Source: Phocoena phocoena (Eukaryota; Chordata; Mammalia; Artiodactyla; Phocoenidae). Taken from it: a DNA stretch of 64,000 nt. Position numbers and translations under genes: made by a program. Below the pieces are notes generated by a model. The model was not told the DNA's origin and did not search any database. It saw nothing but the letters and a program-made list of their open reading frames with translations. The stretch lies in contig NC_089232.1 in the NCBI RefSeq assembly GCF_963924675.1, positions 50,220,759-50,284,758 of the forward strand. The letters are read 5' to 3'. This document shows, piece by piece, positions 1 to 13,093 of the stretch. Numbering within the stretch: position 1 is the stretch's first letter; each line of letters opens with the position of its first letter.

Positions 1-40
1 AACAGGGATGATAATTGTTAACTTTTAGGATTTGTTTGGG

Positions 41-427
41 GCTGAACTATATCCCCCCCCCAAAGTCATTCCTAACCCCCAGTACCTCCCAATGTGACTG
101 TATTTAGAGAAACGGTTTTTATAGAGGTAATTAAGTTAAAGTGAGGCCATTGGGGTAAGCCCTGAGGCAATCTGAATGGTGTCCTTACAGGAAGTGATCA
201 GGACACACAGACATCAGGGATTCGAACACACAAAGAAAAAGCCATATGAGGACACAGAGAGAAGGCAGCTGTCCCCAAGCCAAGGAGAAAGGCCTCAGAG
301 GAAACCCAACCTGCTGACACCTTGAACTTGGACTTCCAGCCTCCAGAACTGTAAGAAATACACTTCTGTTGTTGAAGCCACCCAGTGTGTAGTGTAGTGT
401 CCTGTTAGGGCAGCCAGAACAAACTAA
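41..427 (+). repeat. MLT1-type LTR (ERVL-MaLR), old
   Basis: Shows the typical MLT1 order: CTGAACTATATCCCCCC start, GTGACTGTATTTAGAG, GGTGTCCTTACAGGAAG, CTTGGACTTCCAGCCTCCAG, ending in GGCAGCCAGAACAAACTAAG. It is a solo LTR; no internal viral sequence follows. Confidence 0.8.
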
Positions 428-2640
428 GTACGTGCATCTATAAAATGGTAGGTGGTGGGGGAGATCATAAGTAGAGGCTGTTATTACTATGGATTCCTGC
501 TCCTAATGTAACCTATGGGGCCTTCCTGCAACCGACCCCTCCTGCCATGTCCTCTGCCTGCCTCTTGTTTGTATAAAAGCTGTAGTCTCCCAGGCCTCCC
601 CAGGGTCACAGAAGCCTGGTTCAAGAATTAATGATTGAAAGGATGTGAACAGGTAGTGACAAAAGTAGCAGTTGGGCCAGAAGAACTGGTAACAATTTAA
701 ACAGTAAGTCAGTCATATGGCAGCCACAGAATCTCTAGCTCCTCCCTGAAGTTCCTAGATAACTGTATCTAATGCACATTTCCTGAGTTGTTTTACAGTT
801 GCTAAAACCCCCACCAAGTGGAAGAAGTTAACTACTTAATGACCATGAGCACATGGTCCCCAGACCTACTAGATCTTGAGGATTGATAGTGTTAACCCCT
901 ATGACACTGTTCTGTTACTTCACCAACAACCAAAGAGAGAACTGTGCAGGAGCTGATCACACACCCTGTGACTCCCTTCCCTCACCTCGCCTTTAAAAAT
1001 GTTTCCCTGAAACCCGTCGGGGAGTTCAGGTCTTCTGAGCATGAGACGCCCCGTCCTCCTTGTATGGCCCTTGCAATAAACCTTTCTCCCCTCCAAACTC
1101 CAATGTTTTAGTTTGTTTGGCTTCACTGTGTGTTGGGCACATGAACTTGTGTTCAACAACACTAAGGTACTTACAACCTGGAAGCAAAGACCAGAGAAAG
1201 CCACAAATGGCAGGCAGAATGTGCCCACTCTCCTGCACTAATGTGCACTGGGAGGTTTGGAGAGGAAAGTCCCGGCTCAAGGGCAAGAGGCTTCCTGGGG
1301 AGGGGGCATCTGCTTGGGCAGAGACGAGGGGCAGCAGATCAGGCAACCGTGATCATACCCTCTGCCCACCTGTCTGTGCATTTGCATCACATGCCAGCTG
1401 ACACCAGCATAAGGGAATTTCTCCCAGCTGACTGCATTCGCTCCACTACGCAGACACAAAATCCAGTCACACACACCCTGAACATCGCCGTGGCAGGTCT
1501 CCTCTCCGGCTGCCCAAACCGGGCCACGAGCCACGGAGGTGACCTCAGAGGTGATCAGGGCTGTTTGCGTTCTCCAAATCAAATGCATTTTGGTTTATCC
1601 GTGGCTAGTCCGAGGCTACTGCTGACCACCAAGCTCCCCTGGCGATGTCCACATCAGCGGGAATGCAGAGGCAGGAAGCACTAACGTACAGAGGGCACCG
1701 CACGTTTGTTTCGATTCTCACCACTGTCAGGAATCCCATGAATGTATGTGTGTACAAATATGCAAAACTCGAGCAATTCCAAGAATAGGGAAAGATTTTT
1801 AAAAATCCTTTAGTAAGGTCCTATTTACAAACCAAGTATAGATCAACATTTATTGGGCTCTTAGTCTCAAATGCAGATATCACACACAAAACTAATACTT
1901 GTGTCTCTAAGTCCAAAGGGAGCGTGTGCCAAATATTTGTTAATTTTATCACATTTCGAAGGCCATTAAAGGCTTTACAAAAAAGTTTGCACTTAGAGCG
2001 AAGTCTGATCAGAAATGTGTGAGTGGACATGTATGAATGCATGGAATTGTCATGACACTCTCAGCCATGGGTGTTGGCTTACATTGAAACTTAGGGGTCT
2101 CTAAGTGTCAACCTGGGCACTTGAGCCTATAGCAGAGTGACATCCTTCATCCTGACTCAGAGTCTTCATGTAAATGAGTAACTTCCAACATCCTCACAAA
2201 GCGCCCCAGGTGCCTCTGCATAGCCCTGCCCAGCGAGGCCCGTGTGCTCCTGCGAGAACCAGCCAGCACAGCAAGGGGCTCACCCAGCCTCTAAGATGTT
2301 GGGTCTCCAGTGGACACCACCCAGGGCTCTGCTCTCCCGCCACACCCATCTCTCCACCAGATCTTTGTACTACTGCTAACAGTCTCCACAGCTGCTTGCC
2401 CAGCCTGGGAGCCAGGAGGCCAGTGTTTGGGAGGTTTGGTTCCAGCTCTGCTTCCCTCTGCTCTGTAATTTAAAACAAGTCCCTGCTAGCAAGTGGTTTC
2501 ACGGGCCCTTCAAACGCTAACAAGTTATGAAGATGAATTCTCCTAAAAAGGAGTCTGCAGAGAAGTATGTGCCTCCCCGAAGACCCTTTCCTACCTAAAT
2601 ACCTTAGGACTCCTGCAACCATGCCCAGGCTGCAAGTTTT
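428..2640. other. Unannotated stretch
   Basis: Mixed sequence with several short overlapping open frames on both strands (about 920-1,684) lacking splice or promoter context. I recognise no gene and no confident repeat. Confidence 0.4.
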
Positions 2641-2644
2641 CCAA

Positions 2645-3055
2645 AGATGGCCACAGCAATATCGCCCATAATGCCCTTCTGAAAGGTCACCTTGTCCCTC
2701 CCCCACCGAGAGGGGGCTCTCTTTCCCCTCCCCTTGAATCTTGGTGGGCCTTTTGCTCCTCTGACCAATACAATGTGGCAGAAGTGACATCGTGACAACT
2801 CTGGGCCTGAGCTGACCCAGCAGCTGCCATTTCCTGCTTGTTGGAGCCCTGAGCGACCACATAAGCAGCCCAGGCCATGGAGGAGCCACGGTGAGGCGCC
2901 ATCTTGGACATCCAGCCCCTTGGGCTTTCAGTGATTCCAGCCCCCATCACCGTCTGACCACAACAACATGACAGACCCTAACCAAAAACCACCCAGCTGA
3001 GCCCAGGGAACCCACAAACCAGGAGAGAGAATACTAAATTGTGGTTTTAAGCCTC
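2645..3055. repeat. Unclassified old mammalian dispersed repeat
   Basis: Phrases such as GACCAATACAATGTGGCAGAAGTGACATCGTG in two pieces, and TGGTTTTAAGCCTCTACATTTT at the end, are typical of a common ancient repeat, probably LTR-type. I cannot name the family. Confidence 0.45.
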
Positions 3056-3057
3056 TA

Positions 3058-3525
3058 CATTTTTTGTGGTAAAATACACATAAACATAAAATTTACCCCT
3101 TTAACCATTTCTAAGTATACAGTTCTGTGACACTAAGTACACTGACATTGTTGAGCAACCACCATCCATGTCCAGAACGTTTTCATCTTCCCAAACTGAA
3201 ACTCTGTACCCATTAAACACTGACTTCCCATGCCCCCCACCCCAGCCCCCGGCAACCACCATTCTACTTTCTGCTTCTATGGATCTGATGACTCTAAGTA
3301 CCTCATATAAGTGGAATCATACAACATTTGTCCTCTTGTCACAAAAGGCTTATTTCACTTAGCATTATGTCTTCAAGGTTTATCCATGTTGAAGCACGTG
3401 CCAGAACTTCCTTCCTTTTTCGGGCTGAAAGATATTCCATTGTATGTGTATACCAAATTCTGTTTATCCATTCATCCATCGATGAAAACCTCTACGCTTT
3501 GGAGTGATTTTCTGCAGCTATAGAC
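3058..3525 (-). repeat. L1 3' fragment, antisense
   Basis: Contains the antisense L1 signature TGGTAAAATACACATAAACA, AACTGAAACTCTGTACCCATTA, GTGGAATCATACAACATTTG and ATTCCATTGTATGTGTATAC: an old L1M-type 3' region, 5'-truncated. Confidence 0.85.
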
Positions 3526-4700
3526 AACTGGAGCAAGGACGATGCGGCTCTAGGGCAGCAGAGCAAGGCTCCCAACGTAGATGTCGGGGTCCGGAGAGTG
3601 TGACAGAAACAAGAGCACCAGGACACTAACCCCCCCAGAGTAGGTGACTGGCCAGGAGTTCGCAACAGCACTTGTCACAGGGGGCTGGGTGTCTCCTGGG
3701 GTCTCCGTTCTAGGCTGGAGCAACCCCAGGGCAGGGACTGGCAGGATCTTATTCAGGGCTGGGTGCCTTGCCCCGGCACAGACTGATGGGTCCAATGTGT
3801 GGTGAATGAGTGAAGAATGTACCTGATGCTGAAGCCAGGCTCTGACTCATCCCGGAGTTTCTTATAGGCTACCTGTAGGGCAAGGACTGTGCCAATGAAA
3901 GCACAGGAGAACAGCTGCTTCTGGCTGGAAAGGAAAACGGGTGGGGAGGTGGGGCAGAAGAACATTCTGACAGGCGAGAGAAAATTCATGGCCAGGCCCG
4001 GGCTTCCCAGGAAGCTCAGCCTCCAGCGAAGCACCCATCTGACCTAGGCAGCCTTCGCAGGGGCTTCACCACCAGGAGCCAGCCTTGCTCAGTTTGTTGG
4101 GCCCAAATCCCAGGGCTCAGGGCAGTAGAACTTCATGTGCCCTTTACAGGGGCAGGCGCAGGGCTTAGAGGGGCTCAGCCCATGGTCATGGAGCAGGCCA
4201 TGGGGGTAGGGAAGGAGACCTGAGCTGTGAGCTGAGTTGCATAATCCAGCCCTGGGAGCTTTGGGATAGGGAACTTGCTTCACTGCAGGAGGACCCAGAT
4301 TGGTGGCACGATGGCCCCAGCCCTCTCACCCGTAACCACTTCACCAAGGAAACCAGTCCATTCTTCCTGCTGCACTGCTCCATTTGGCCATTCAACTAGG
4401 GAGCCCGACACAGGTCAGGATGTGCCAGAGCACAGACATTAACTCCAAATCGAAGAAGAGGACTTGTACCTGGTTGACTTAAAGAGTGAATGCCACCTCT
4501 ACAAATGCCCGTTTGAGGGTTTAATAAAAAGGGCTCAGATTGCATTTCAACTCTGCATTTAGGTTTTCCAGCCTCTAAAGATAAAGTGAAACCCTGAGTA
4601 ATAACCACGCAGGTGTTTTTCTCTATTTCTCTTCAAAGCATACTTACACCTTGAAGGTTAGGAACTGCTTACCATGTGGAAAGCAGTTACAAGTACCAGT
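3526..4700. other. Unannotated stretch
   Basis: GC-moderate sequence with short open frames on the minus strand (3,550-4,608) but no recognisable protein or splice pattern. Confidence 0.4.
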
Positions 4701-4709
4701 AAAAGAACT

Positions 4710-4835
4710 CAGAAAACATGGATTTGGGACTTGGCTCAGTTTCTAAGTAACTATAGGAATTTGGACAAACCAATTAACCTGTCTGGGCCTTAGTTTCCTA
4801 ATCCATGAATGGAGGAAAATACTATGTATCCCCAT
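4710..4835 (+). repeat. MIR fragment
   Basis: Core and 3' part of a MIR SINE: ...CAATTAACCTGTCTGGGCCTT followed by AGTTTCCTAATCCATGAATGG. Confidence 0.7.
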
Positions 4836-7330
4836 GGTTTGTTTACGTGCATTAGTAAGAATAAATATATGTGAGATCTAGAGAGATATTTAGATAGCTA
4901 TAGGTAGATACAGATACAAACGCACACATATATGAGGTCTTCATAAGAAAAGCCGTGACTATGTAAGAGGTTTACTTACGTTCAGAAGGTGCTTGCTGAT
5001 ACTGCTGAATAAATGGCCGAATAACACAAGATTGCAACAAGACTCACATTTGGTGCAAGCGGGTCGCTCTTCACACTCTGGAACCCCCAGCTAGCATACC
5101 TACCAGATCCTAGAAAGCCACGCCTTTCCCCACATCTTAACTACCGACACCCCAACCTGCACGCTTCCTCCCACCTGGCCTTATATTCTCCCAACCCACT
5201 CGGATGGAGTTGGCCTGACCTCCAGGGCCACAGCCTGACCCCCTGCCCCTGCCCTAGCCCCCTGGCCCAGATCCCACCTCCAAACATAGCATGAGGCCAC
5301 TTCTTGGGCCAACTGCCAAACCCAGAACCCTAGGTTGCCCCCAGGGTCTCCACTGCCTTTGGTACCAGATGGAAACAACTCTTCCCCTTTCCCTGATTTT
5401 CCAGAAGCACAAACACATGGAAGATTTGTGGACCAGGAGCCAGGGTGTCTGCTCAGGGGCTCCCCCCCAACAGCTCATGCCTAGACTCTACCTGTGACCT
5501 TGGCCTGCAAAATGAGGCTCACCTGGCATCTTCCACCTCAAGGGGCTTTAGGGAGCATCACATAAGGTGACAGAACTGAAAGTTTCTTTGAAAAATATGA
5601 AGCAGTCCATAAGTTCTTTAGCTCTTGTCATTCTTGTTAGTTTATTTCAGTGTGCTCACAGACTGAGTCTCTAAAGCCTGGGACTGGTCCCTGGGTAAAT
5701 TCTTTTGGTACAGTGAGCACACACACAGAGAAATACTTGATGCTCTTTTTGACTACAGTGCTATTAGCAAATGCAGTGTGACCTCTGGGACAGGACAGCG
5801 GCTGGGAGGGAAGTCAGGAAACCCGGTTCCTGAAAGCCTCTTTGGCTCTGCCAGTAAATTAAGCACATCACTTAACTTGTCTGGGCATTTTCCTTCATAT
5901 GCATAATGGAGCTGACAAGCCACCCACATTCGTATTCACCAGGATACAAGGAGGGCAAAGAATTTGAAAAGAAAAACATTGCGCAAGTAGAAATGTCATA
6001 GTACTCAGCAGGAAAGAAGAAATGCAGAAGAAAAAAGAAAGGGGAAAAGAAACAAACACCAGAGAGAGAAAGCATTTGGGGTGAGATGTGAGGCTCTTGA
6101 GAAGGTAGGAATGGAAGGCCATGGAAGATCCCAGTACAGAAAGTTTCCCCCAAGCCTAAGAGTCAGCGTCCAGATGAGCAGATTTACCACAGACACATCT
6201 GAAACCCACCTCTGAGGTGGAAGGAAATGAAGTCTGTGCATCACCTGAGGTGGCGCAGGACACACCAGAAGCCGAGGCTCGCTGCTGTTCACTCTTACAG
6301 CTCAGCACAGAGCGAGGAGGTAGATGAGAAATTAAGAGGTCCACTACCTGTCGTAATTGTGGAATGTCCCTGGAGAGGCCCTGGCCAAGCCACGTCCTGA
6401 AACAGGAGGTCCCATCCAGGGTGCTCCACTTTAAGGGGGACATTCAAACACCAAAGAGTTCCCAAAAAAGGCTGGTCACAAGCTGATCACAGTGGGGTGT
6501 GCTGAGATCACGTCACAAAAGGAAGGGCTATGAAATCCGGAAGTGTTTCCCTAAACAAGATTTGGGGAAGACATGAGAAGCAAAGCCTCTCTTAGAATCA
6601 GAAAAAGAAAAACTTGAAACATCCTCCAGTCCGATCTTCACAAATGGGGAATCTTTAACACCACATCTCGGCTGAGGAATTATGCAGCTGCTGTGGAAAC
6701 TCTTGCAGTAATGGAGACCTCATTACTTTATAAGTGAGTTCATCTCATTACCACTTGGACAGAATTAAACTTTTCTCCCTCCTGTTAACCCCCAATTAAC
6801 CTCCTGGCTTCCATCCATGCTCTGGCAGGGACACAGACTAAGCCTAAACACTTTTTCACCTACTTATTCTTCAGACAACTTAAGACAGCTGGTCTTGATG
6901 ACTTATACTGGGTTTTCCTGACTCTCCAGCGAGGGGCACATTTTCAGCACACCCCTGTAAAGCACGCTATCCATTCCCTGTCAGTGCTTCTTTCCTGGTT
7001 ATCTCCAGCCACCTCTGACCTCGGACTGCCATCAGACGCTGACGGCTGCCCCTGCCGTGCTCGGGGCATCCCATCCCGGCCACACCCCTTAGCTCTTTGT
7101 TTGCTTTATAACTAGGTCTTGGCCTTCTGCCATAGTTTGGGCAAACTCTGGTCCATCTCATGGGCTCGGTTTCGCTGTTCTGCCCGGTTCCCAGGGCTTG
7201 TCATGAACATGCTCCGTGATGAGGCCAAAAAATATAAGTCCCAAATTCATGCCACTTAATGGAAAGCAGCTGGTCATTTGACTTTAAGCCTTCTGATAAA
7301 TAGTGAATCTAGAATGTTCAATAAGCATTA
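4836..7330. other. Mostly unannotated, one weak MIR
   Basis: Includes a degenerate ATAG-rich tract at 4,865-4,920 and a MIR-like piece at about 5,800-5,935 (AAGCACATCACTTAACTTGTC). The remainder shows no gene or clear repeat. Confidence 0.4.
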
Positions 7331-7334
7331 AATA

Positions 7335-7470
7335 TCTTTTCTAACAACGCATTTGACAGATGAGGAAACAGAGGTCCAACTAGGTAAAGTGAGGCACACA
7401 GCTAACGTAGTCAGGAAGATGAACGTGACCTCTAATCTCTGGTTTTCCAGTCCCACATTCTCTCTACTGC
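7335..7470 (-). repeat. MIR fragment, antisense
   Basis: ACAGATGAGGAAACAGAGG followed by GTGAGGCACACAGCTAACGT is the reversed MIR core. Confidence 0.7.
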
Positions 7471-7544
7471 AGTTAGAGGAAGCGAGGCTACACTGCAGCT
7501 CAGGGTACATTTTGGAGTACATTTTCCATAGTCTGTGTGTATGT

Positions 7545-7668
7545 GCATTCATTCTTTCTTTGACTCAACAGATATTCACTGAGCACCTACTACGTGCTTT
7601 GTAAATATCCCAGTAAGAGTTGAAGTAAGTTTCCATACAGATCTACATCCTGCTGTGTGTGCGCGCAC

Positions 7669-7707
<39 letters not shown>

Positions 7708-8420
7708 TAGTTAATTCTTTCATGCATGCTCACATTCACTCAACAATATGATAACTGAGCACCCTTAACACTATGCTGTGCACTGGTGCAAGTGAAAACG
7801 TCACAGTCTGTTAGCCCAGGGCAGTCTCTGTCTAGCAGGGACAATTCTCAAATGTCATGTTAATGTGATAAAGCCCAGTGCAGGGTATTGCAGTACTTGA
7901 TTAAGCCAGATGCTTCATTAAGATTGGTGCCAGAGATGGTGGTAATGTCCATAATTTTGACAGGAATAAAGCTGCTGGTTCTGGTGGTTTGAAGAGGCCT
8001 CAGGAAGCGTGTTCTGAGATGAATCTTGAAGGATGATATCCATTGATCAGGCAGAACGGAGTGGAGAGAGGCGAGTGTGTGTGTAAACCCAGGGAGGCGG
8101 CAGAGAAGCTGTTGCTGCAGGTAGATGGGCGTGGCTGAGGCCAGGAGTTCGTGCGGGTGACACAGCAAAAGAGGCAGATAGGTGAGTAAGGTGCAGAAGC
8201 CCTGCTGTAGCATGCTGAGTAGTTTGATTTTATCCTAAAGGCAACAGGATTCAGTGAAAGAATTTAGAGAGAGAATAAACAGGATCAGATAAGAATTTTA
8301 GAAAGTTCTGACAGTGGAGGATGGAGTGCAAGGGGTGAGGCCAGAGGCAGGGAAACCAGACAGGAAGCTCTGGCAGGAATCCAAGAAAGAAACCAGGGTT
8401 GAACCTGATGGTTCCTGCCT
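7545..8420 (+). repeat. L2 LINE pieces with embedded (TG)n
   Basis: Two L2-style blocks: TTGACTCAACAGATATTCAC with GAGCACCTACTACGTGC, then CACTCAACAATATGATAACTG and a GATTTTATCCTAAAGGCAAC motif. They are very diverged and the boundaries are approximate. Confidence 0.55.
7651..7704. repeat. (TG)n with GCGCGCACGC core
   Basis: An alternating purine-pyrimidine tract: TGTGTGTGCGCGCACGCA, then about 16 further TG units. A perfect-repeat microsatellite able in principle to adopt Z-DNA. Confidence 0.95.
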
Positions 8421-10635
8421 ACACACACGTAGTTTTAAAGGCTGAAATATTAGAAAAGAGAAGAGATTGTTTTCCCGTACCTCCCTCGTGGCCTGGGGCA
8501 ATTTCCGCAAAACTGTGCAGAACCACATCACCTTCATCATTCTCCACAGTGACGTGGTGGCACCAGAAAAGTGATGTTGGCCGTAGCATCACCACAAGTC
8601 GTGGTGTGCAGGATCCTCAAACAGAGCAGCTGTTCCATAAGTGATGGCTGCTTGCATGAGCCACATCTACCAAAAGGGGATGGGGATGGACAAGCCCTAA
8701 ACAAAGTAAGGTCGGGTCCCAGAAGCATGAATAAGTCAGGTCGGAGCAAGGCAACAAGTCAGAAATAGGACAAACAGAAAAGTTCCAGGTGGGATGGGAT
8801 TAAAGGATCCAGTTCTCCACAGGAACAGAGGATGAAGAGCACAGACAGACTAGGAAACCAATGAAGGAGCCAGCGCCTGTCTCAGGTGGTGAGATTCTGC
8901 GGGTCTCTGTAGGCACGATGCAGCTGGGGGGCCCACATTGCGCCCTTGTGAGGATCTGGGAAAGGCGTCCCCTCCGGCCAGACCAACAGCAAGCATGCCA
9001 CAAGTGGGGGACTTTGCAGCCGGGTTCCACCCAGAGCCGGTGAGAGCCTATGTGTGCATGCGGATGGGCACGTGTGAGTGGGTAAGTAGGAGCATCTGGC
9101 TGGAGAGGAGAACGTGTAGGTGGGGATGAAGCACATCTCGACAAGCCGGGGGCTGTCTCAAGCCAGGTACCCCATCAGGTGCGGTACAGGGCCATCCTCA
9201 CTGGGAGTTTAGAGTCAAAGATGAATGAAGGGAGGATGAGGTGGAAACCCTAAAATAATTTCCTTCCTTATGAGGGAAAAATGTTCATCTGGGCAGGTCT
9301 GAGCCTTCTTGGAATTGCAAGATTCTCAGATTATCACCCAGTTCCTAGGAAAGCCTGACTGCTATTCCCCACCCTCCCCCACGATAATTTTTCTGAGAAT
9401 CAGGAACACCTGACCACCCGTGTGCTACCTAGAATGACCCCAACTAGGCACCTTCCACTGCAGTCACAACTAGCAGCGACACCAGGGGCTTTCACAAAGT
9501 TTACAAGGTTCTGCTTCAAGCCACAAACTAGCAGCAGGCCTGGAGCTGCACAGCGGGAGGATGGGGGCGGGGTTATAAGCTGTAAAACTCTGAGATTAAA
9601 ACATTTCTCTACGTTTGTATTAACGGTAAACTGAGGCCAACAAAAGCAAGGTTGATGGCATCAATTACCATTTTCTAGGGCCTCCAAATTGGCCTGAATA
9701 TGAGTTATCATGAGCTAGGGGGGAAAAAAAACAAAAAACATTCAAAGGGATGAACAGAGGCCAATGTGTCAGCCCCAACTCTGAATTTCTGGGCCACGGC
9801 TGTTTTAAATTAGATTCTCAATGCCGCTTCCATGAAACTCTTGGCTTAGCTCTGCAAGAAAAGTTATTTTTGTGCTCTGAGCCACAGACATTTATATGGA
9901 AGCATATCCGTAATTCCAATTATGTTCTGTTTTCATGATGTCCTTTTCCTCTACTTAAGAACAGTCGTAACTATCATTATTATTATTTCTGATAAGACAT
10001 AAAAAAAGCTCTGGGCCAAGTACAGATTCCACAGGCCTGGATAAATGATTGTTGTAAAATAGGCAGATTTTACATCTTGTGAAATCCTTGAGAAATACCT
10101 TCAGTTCTTCTATCCACTATGGCTGCCTCTTCTTTGTCAATTCCCTAACCCCACCCACCCCTCAATCACTCAGGGCCTTCATGATCTCTCTTGGGAAAAC
10201 CTAGTCCCAGAAGTAGTTCTGTTATTTATGTACGCTCTCTGAGGTCTCCGCATTTAAAAGGTTATATTCTAAAATGAAATGAAAGGTTTTTATCTCCTTA
10301 AAGAACAGAAGCACCAACAAATAAAGCAAAGAGATATTCCTGGTTAAGAGAGGCATGGTTCTTAAGTAATAACATAGTTATTCTATAGAAAGGTTGATCC
10401 ATAGGCTGGGAGGGCTATGAAGAAGTGGTACAGATGCAAAATAAAAATGGTGGAAATTCATCCAAGAGAAATCTAAACTGATTACCAAGAAAATATAATA
10501 TATTGGGAGACGTACCCATGGCCTCTCCCCAGAGGTCTCTCTGATTAGAACTTCTGAAGCACAATCCTGGTTCAGAAGAACCAATGCAGGGGAAGGGAGA
10601 TGATGGGAGGAAACTGACATTTGTGAGCATTAACA
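8421..10635. other. Unannotated stretch
   Basis: Unique-looking intronic sequence. Short frames exist on both strands near 8,800-9,144 without supporting signals. Confidence 0.4.
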
Positions 10636-11190
10636 TATGCCAAGCACGTGGCCCATGTTATTCCCTGTTATCTCACTTAATCTTCAGAACAACCTTTTGA
10701 GGTAGGTTTTATTATCACTGTTTTATGGAAAAGGAAACTTGGCCCCAGAGATGTTAAGTAACTTGCCCAAAGCCACTGCTATGGTCTGAATGTTTGTGTC
10801 TCCCCAAAATTCATATGTCAAAATCCTAACCTCCAAGGTGATGGTATTAGGAGGTGGGGGCCTTTGGGAGGTGATTAGGTCATGAAAGTGGAGCCCTCAT
10901 GATGGGGATTCTTATAAATGAAGCCTCAGAGAGCTAGCTCACCCCTTCTACCATGCAATCACACAGACAGAAGTTGGCCATCTGCAACCTGGAAGAGGGT
11001 TCTCACCAGAACCATGCCAGCACCCTGATCTTGGACTTCTAGTCTCTAGAACTGTGAGAAATAAATCTCTATTGTTAATAAGCCACCTGGTCTGTGGTAT
11101 TTTGTTATAGCAGCCTGAACACAGTGAGCCACACATCTAAGTTAGTGGCAAAGCTTGGATTCAACCCCAGATCTGCTTGACTCCTAAGTC
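10636..11190 (-). repeat. MIR, antisense, split by an MLT1 insertion
   Basis: The left MIR part ends ...AACTTGCCCAAAGCCACTGC near 10,780. The right part resumes near 11,131 with ACACATCTAAGTTAGTGGC and GATTCAACCCCAGATCTGC. The two halves abut in the MIR consensus once the LTR between them is removed. Confidence 0.75.
10779..11130 (+). repeat. MLT1-type LTR inserted in a MIR
   Basis: GCTATGGTCTGAATGTTTGTG start, CCCCAAAATTCATATGTC, GGTGGGGGCCTTTGGGAGG, CTTGGACTTCTAGTCTCTAG, and end TAGCAGCCTGAACACAGTGA. A solo LTR, old, with no proviral genes. Confidence 0.85.
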
Positions 11191-12090
11191 CATTTCTTTT
11201 CCATTATCACATAAATGTGAGGGCCAGAAAAGAAGGCCAAAGATGACTGTTGGTTTGGTTTCCTTAAAATAATAGAATTTGTTGGGAGGTATGGGAAAGA
11301 TATGTCTATATAGATTTCTTTAAACATTATAAACAAGCTCTGCTGATCTCGATCAACATTTCCAGAGATGCTATCAGCCACAAGAATCAATTTTTCAATG
11401 TAAACCTCTCTGCACTGTTAGAGACACAAGTAAACACACATGTCAGGGGAGAGAGAACATCATCTCCACGACCAAAGGGAACAGGAACCTCTCCATAAAG
11501 GCTTTTCTTCTCAACATCGGTATGAGTTAGGATGCTGGTTGATTGTGAGAAGGTTTTAATCTACTATAAAGAATCTAAAGGACAGCATTTGGGGACTGGA
11601 ACGGTGCTGAGGAAATTCAGATCTCTTCTGGACTAAGAACATGTGGCCAGATGTTGAGCGAGACACCATCCCACAATGCAGAGTCCCCCTGTGATGCTGG
11701 TGTTAGCACACTGTACTGTTAGGCTCTTCTCCACTGCATTCATTCAGTAGCAGTGGATTTCACATCCAGGGGCTAACGTAGATGCAGTTACTTACTTGTA
11801 TTCTACTTTACATATAAACTTTAAAATCAGTAGTTAAAAACTTCAGTCAATATGACAGGTTGAGTTGACATAAGAAATTACCCCTTCCCATCCAAACACT
11901 TCAAAACACTGAACAAAACTATAACAGCAAATATTACCACATAAAAGACAAATAAAACAGAAATCTCCAGATACCAGAAATAAGGAGGGAAGTCAAAGAG
12001 GATCAGTCAGTGGAAGCTGAAGCTAAGGGCCTCATGGAATCATCCAGACCAGTTAGAGGCCTAAATGGCTGGTGGCTGAGACTTTAATGA
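11191..12090. other. Unannotated stretch
   Basis: AT-rich intronic sequence leading into the L1 block. No gene or confident repeat seen. Confidence 0.35.
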
Positions 12091-12840
12091 CATGCATGCA
12101 GTGGGGGGAGTCCAGTAATGGCCACCTGATGCCAGGAGCTGTCAGTGAAGCAATTACATAAAGCTGGAGGTCATAAAGGCCTACTTCATAAGTGAAAGAG
12201 TTCGAGAGGAACATCACTTGCCAATCTGAGGAAAACCATAAGAAAGCTTGTCATCTGCTTGGGCAAAGAGTAGTAAATGAGTGACCTAAAAAAATTTGAA
12301 ATCCAGGCTTACAGCACAATGCAGGAACAAGGTTTAAATGCATACTTTCAGGTTATACAGGGCCTGTATGCCAAGACATTAACAAAAAGGCTAATTTGGA
12401 ATGGGTAAAACCCAGAGAGGATCAGCAGGAGCAAATGTGAAATCACTTTATAGTGCTATGCTAGCAATCCTGAGGTACATAGGATTTCTACGGAACACAA
12501 CTCCTAATGAAGACGCAAGACACAAGAGAAAATGAATCGTAATTAAAAAATTCAAAAGCAGAAATAACAAAAAATCTAGAACTACAAATGTTTAAAATGC
12601 TGAAAGACATAAAAAGGACTAGAAATTAAAAGGCAAAGAGATAATATTAAAAAAAAAGAACAGGTAGATATCAAGTACCAAATAGAAATTCTAGAAATAA
12701 AAATATATAGACATTAAATTAAAAAAAAAACAATGGATGGGTTGAACAGTAGACCAAATGCAGTTGAAAAAAATTAATAAACTGGAAAATAGAACTAAAA
12801 AAATCACTCAGAATATAGCTGAGAGATAAAGAGATATATA

Positions 12841-13093
12841 TAGTTGACCCTTGAACAATATGGGTTTGAACCATGAGGGTCCACTTATACGCAGATTTTT
12901 TTCAACAGTAAATACTACAGTACTACACAGTCCTCAGTTGGTTGAATCTGGGAGATGTGGAACCACGGACTTGGAGGAACTGCAGATACAAAAGAACTGC
13001 ATATACGAAGGGCCAACTATAAGTTATAAACAGATTTTCAGTTGCACAGAGGGTCATCGCTCCTAACTCGTGCGTTGTTCAAGCGTCAATTGT
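12841..13093 (+). mobile_element. Tigger/MER2-like DNA transposon remnant
   Basis: Terminal inverted repeats are visible: TAGTTGACCCTTGAACAA at the left and TTGTTCAAGCGTCAATTG at the right. Inside are GGTCCACTTATACGCAGATT and GGTTGAATCTGGGAGATGTGG, typical of nonautonomous pogo/Tigger elements. TA-rich flanks fit TA target duplication. No transposase is present. Confidence 0.8.
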
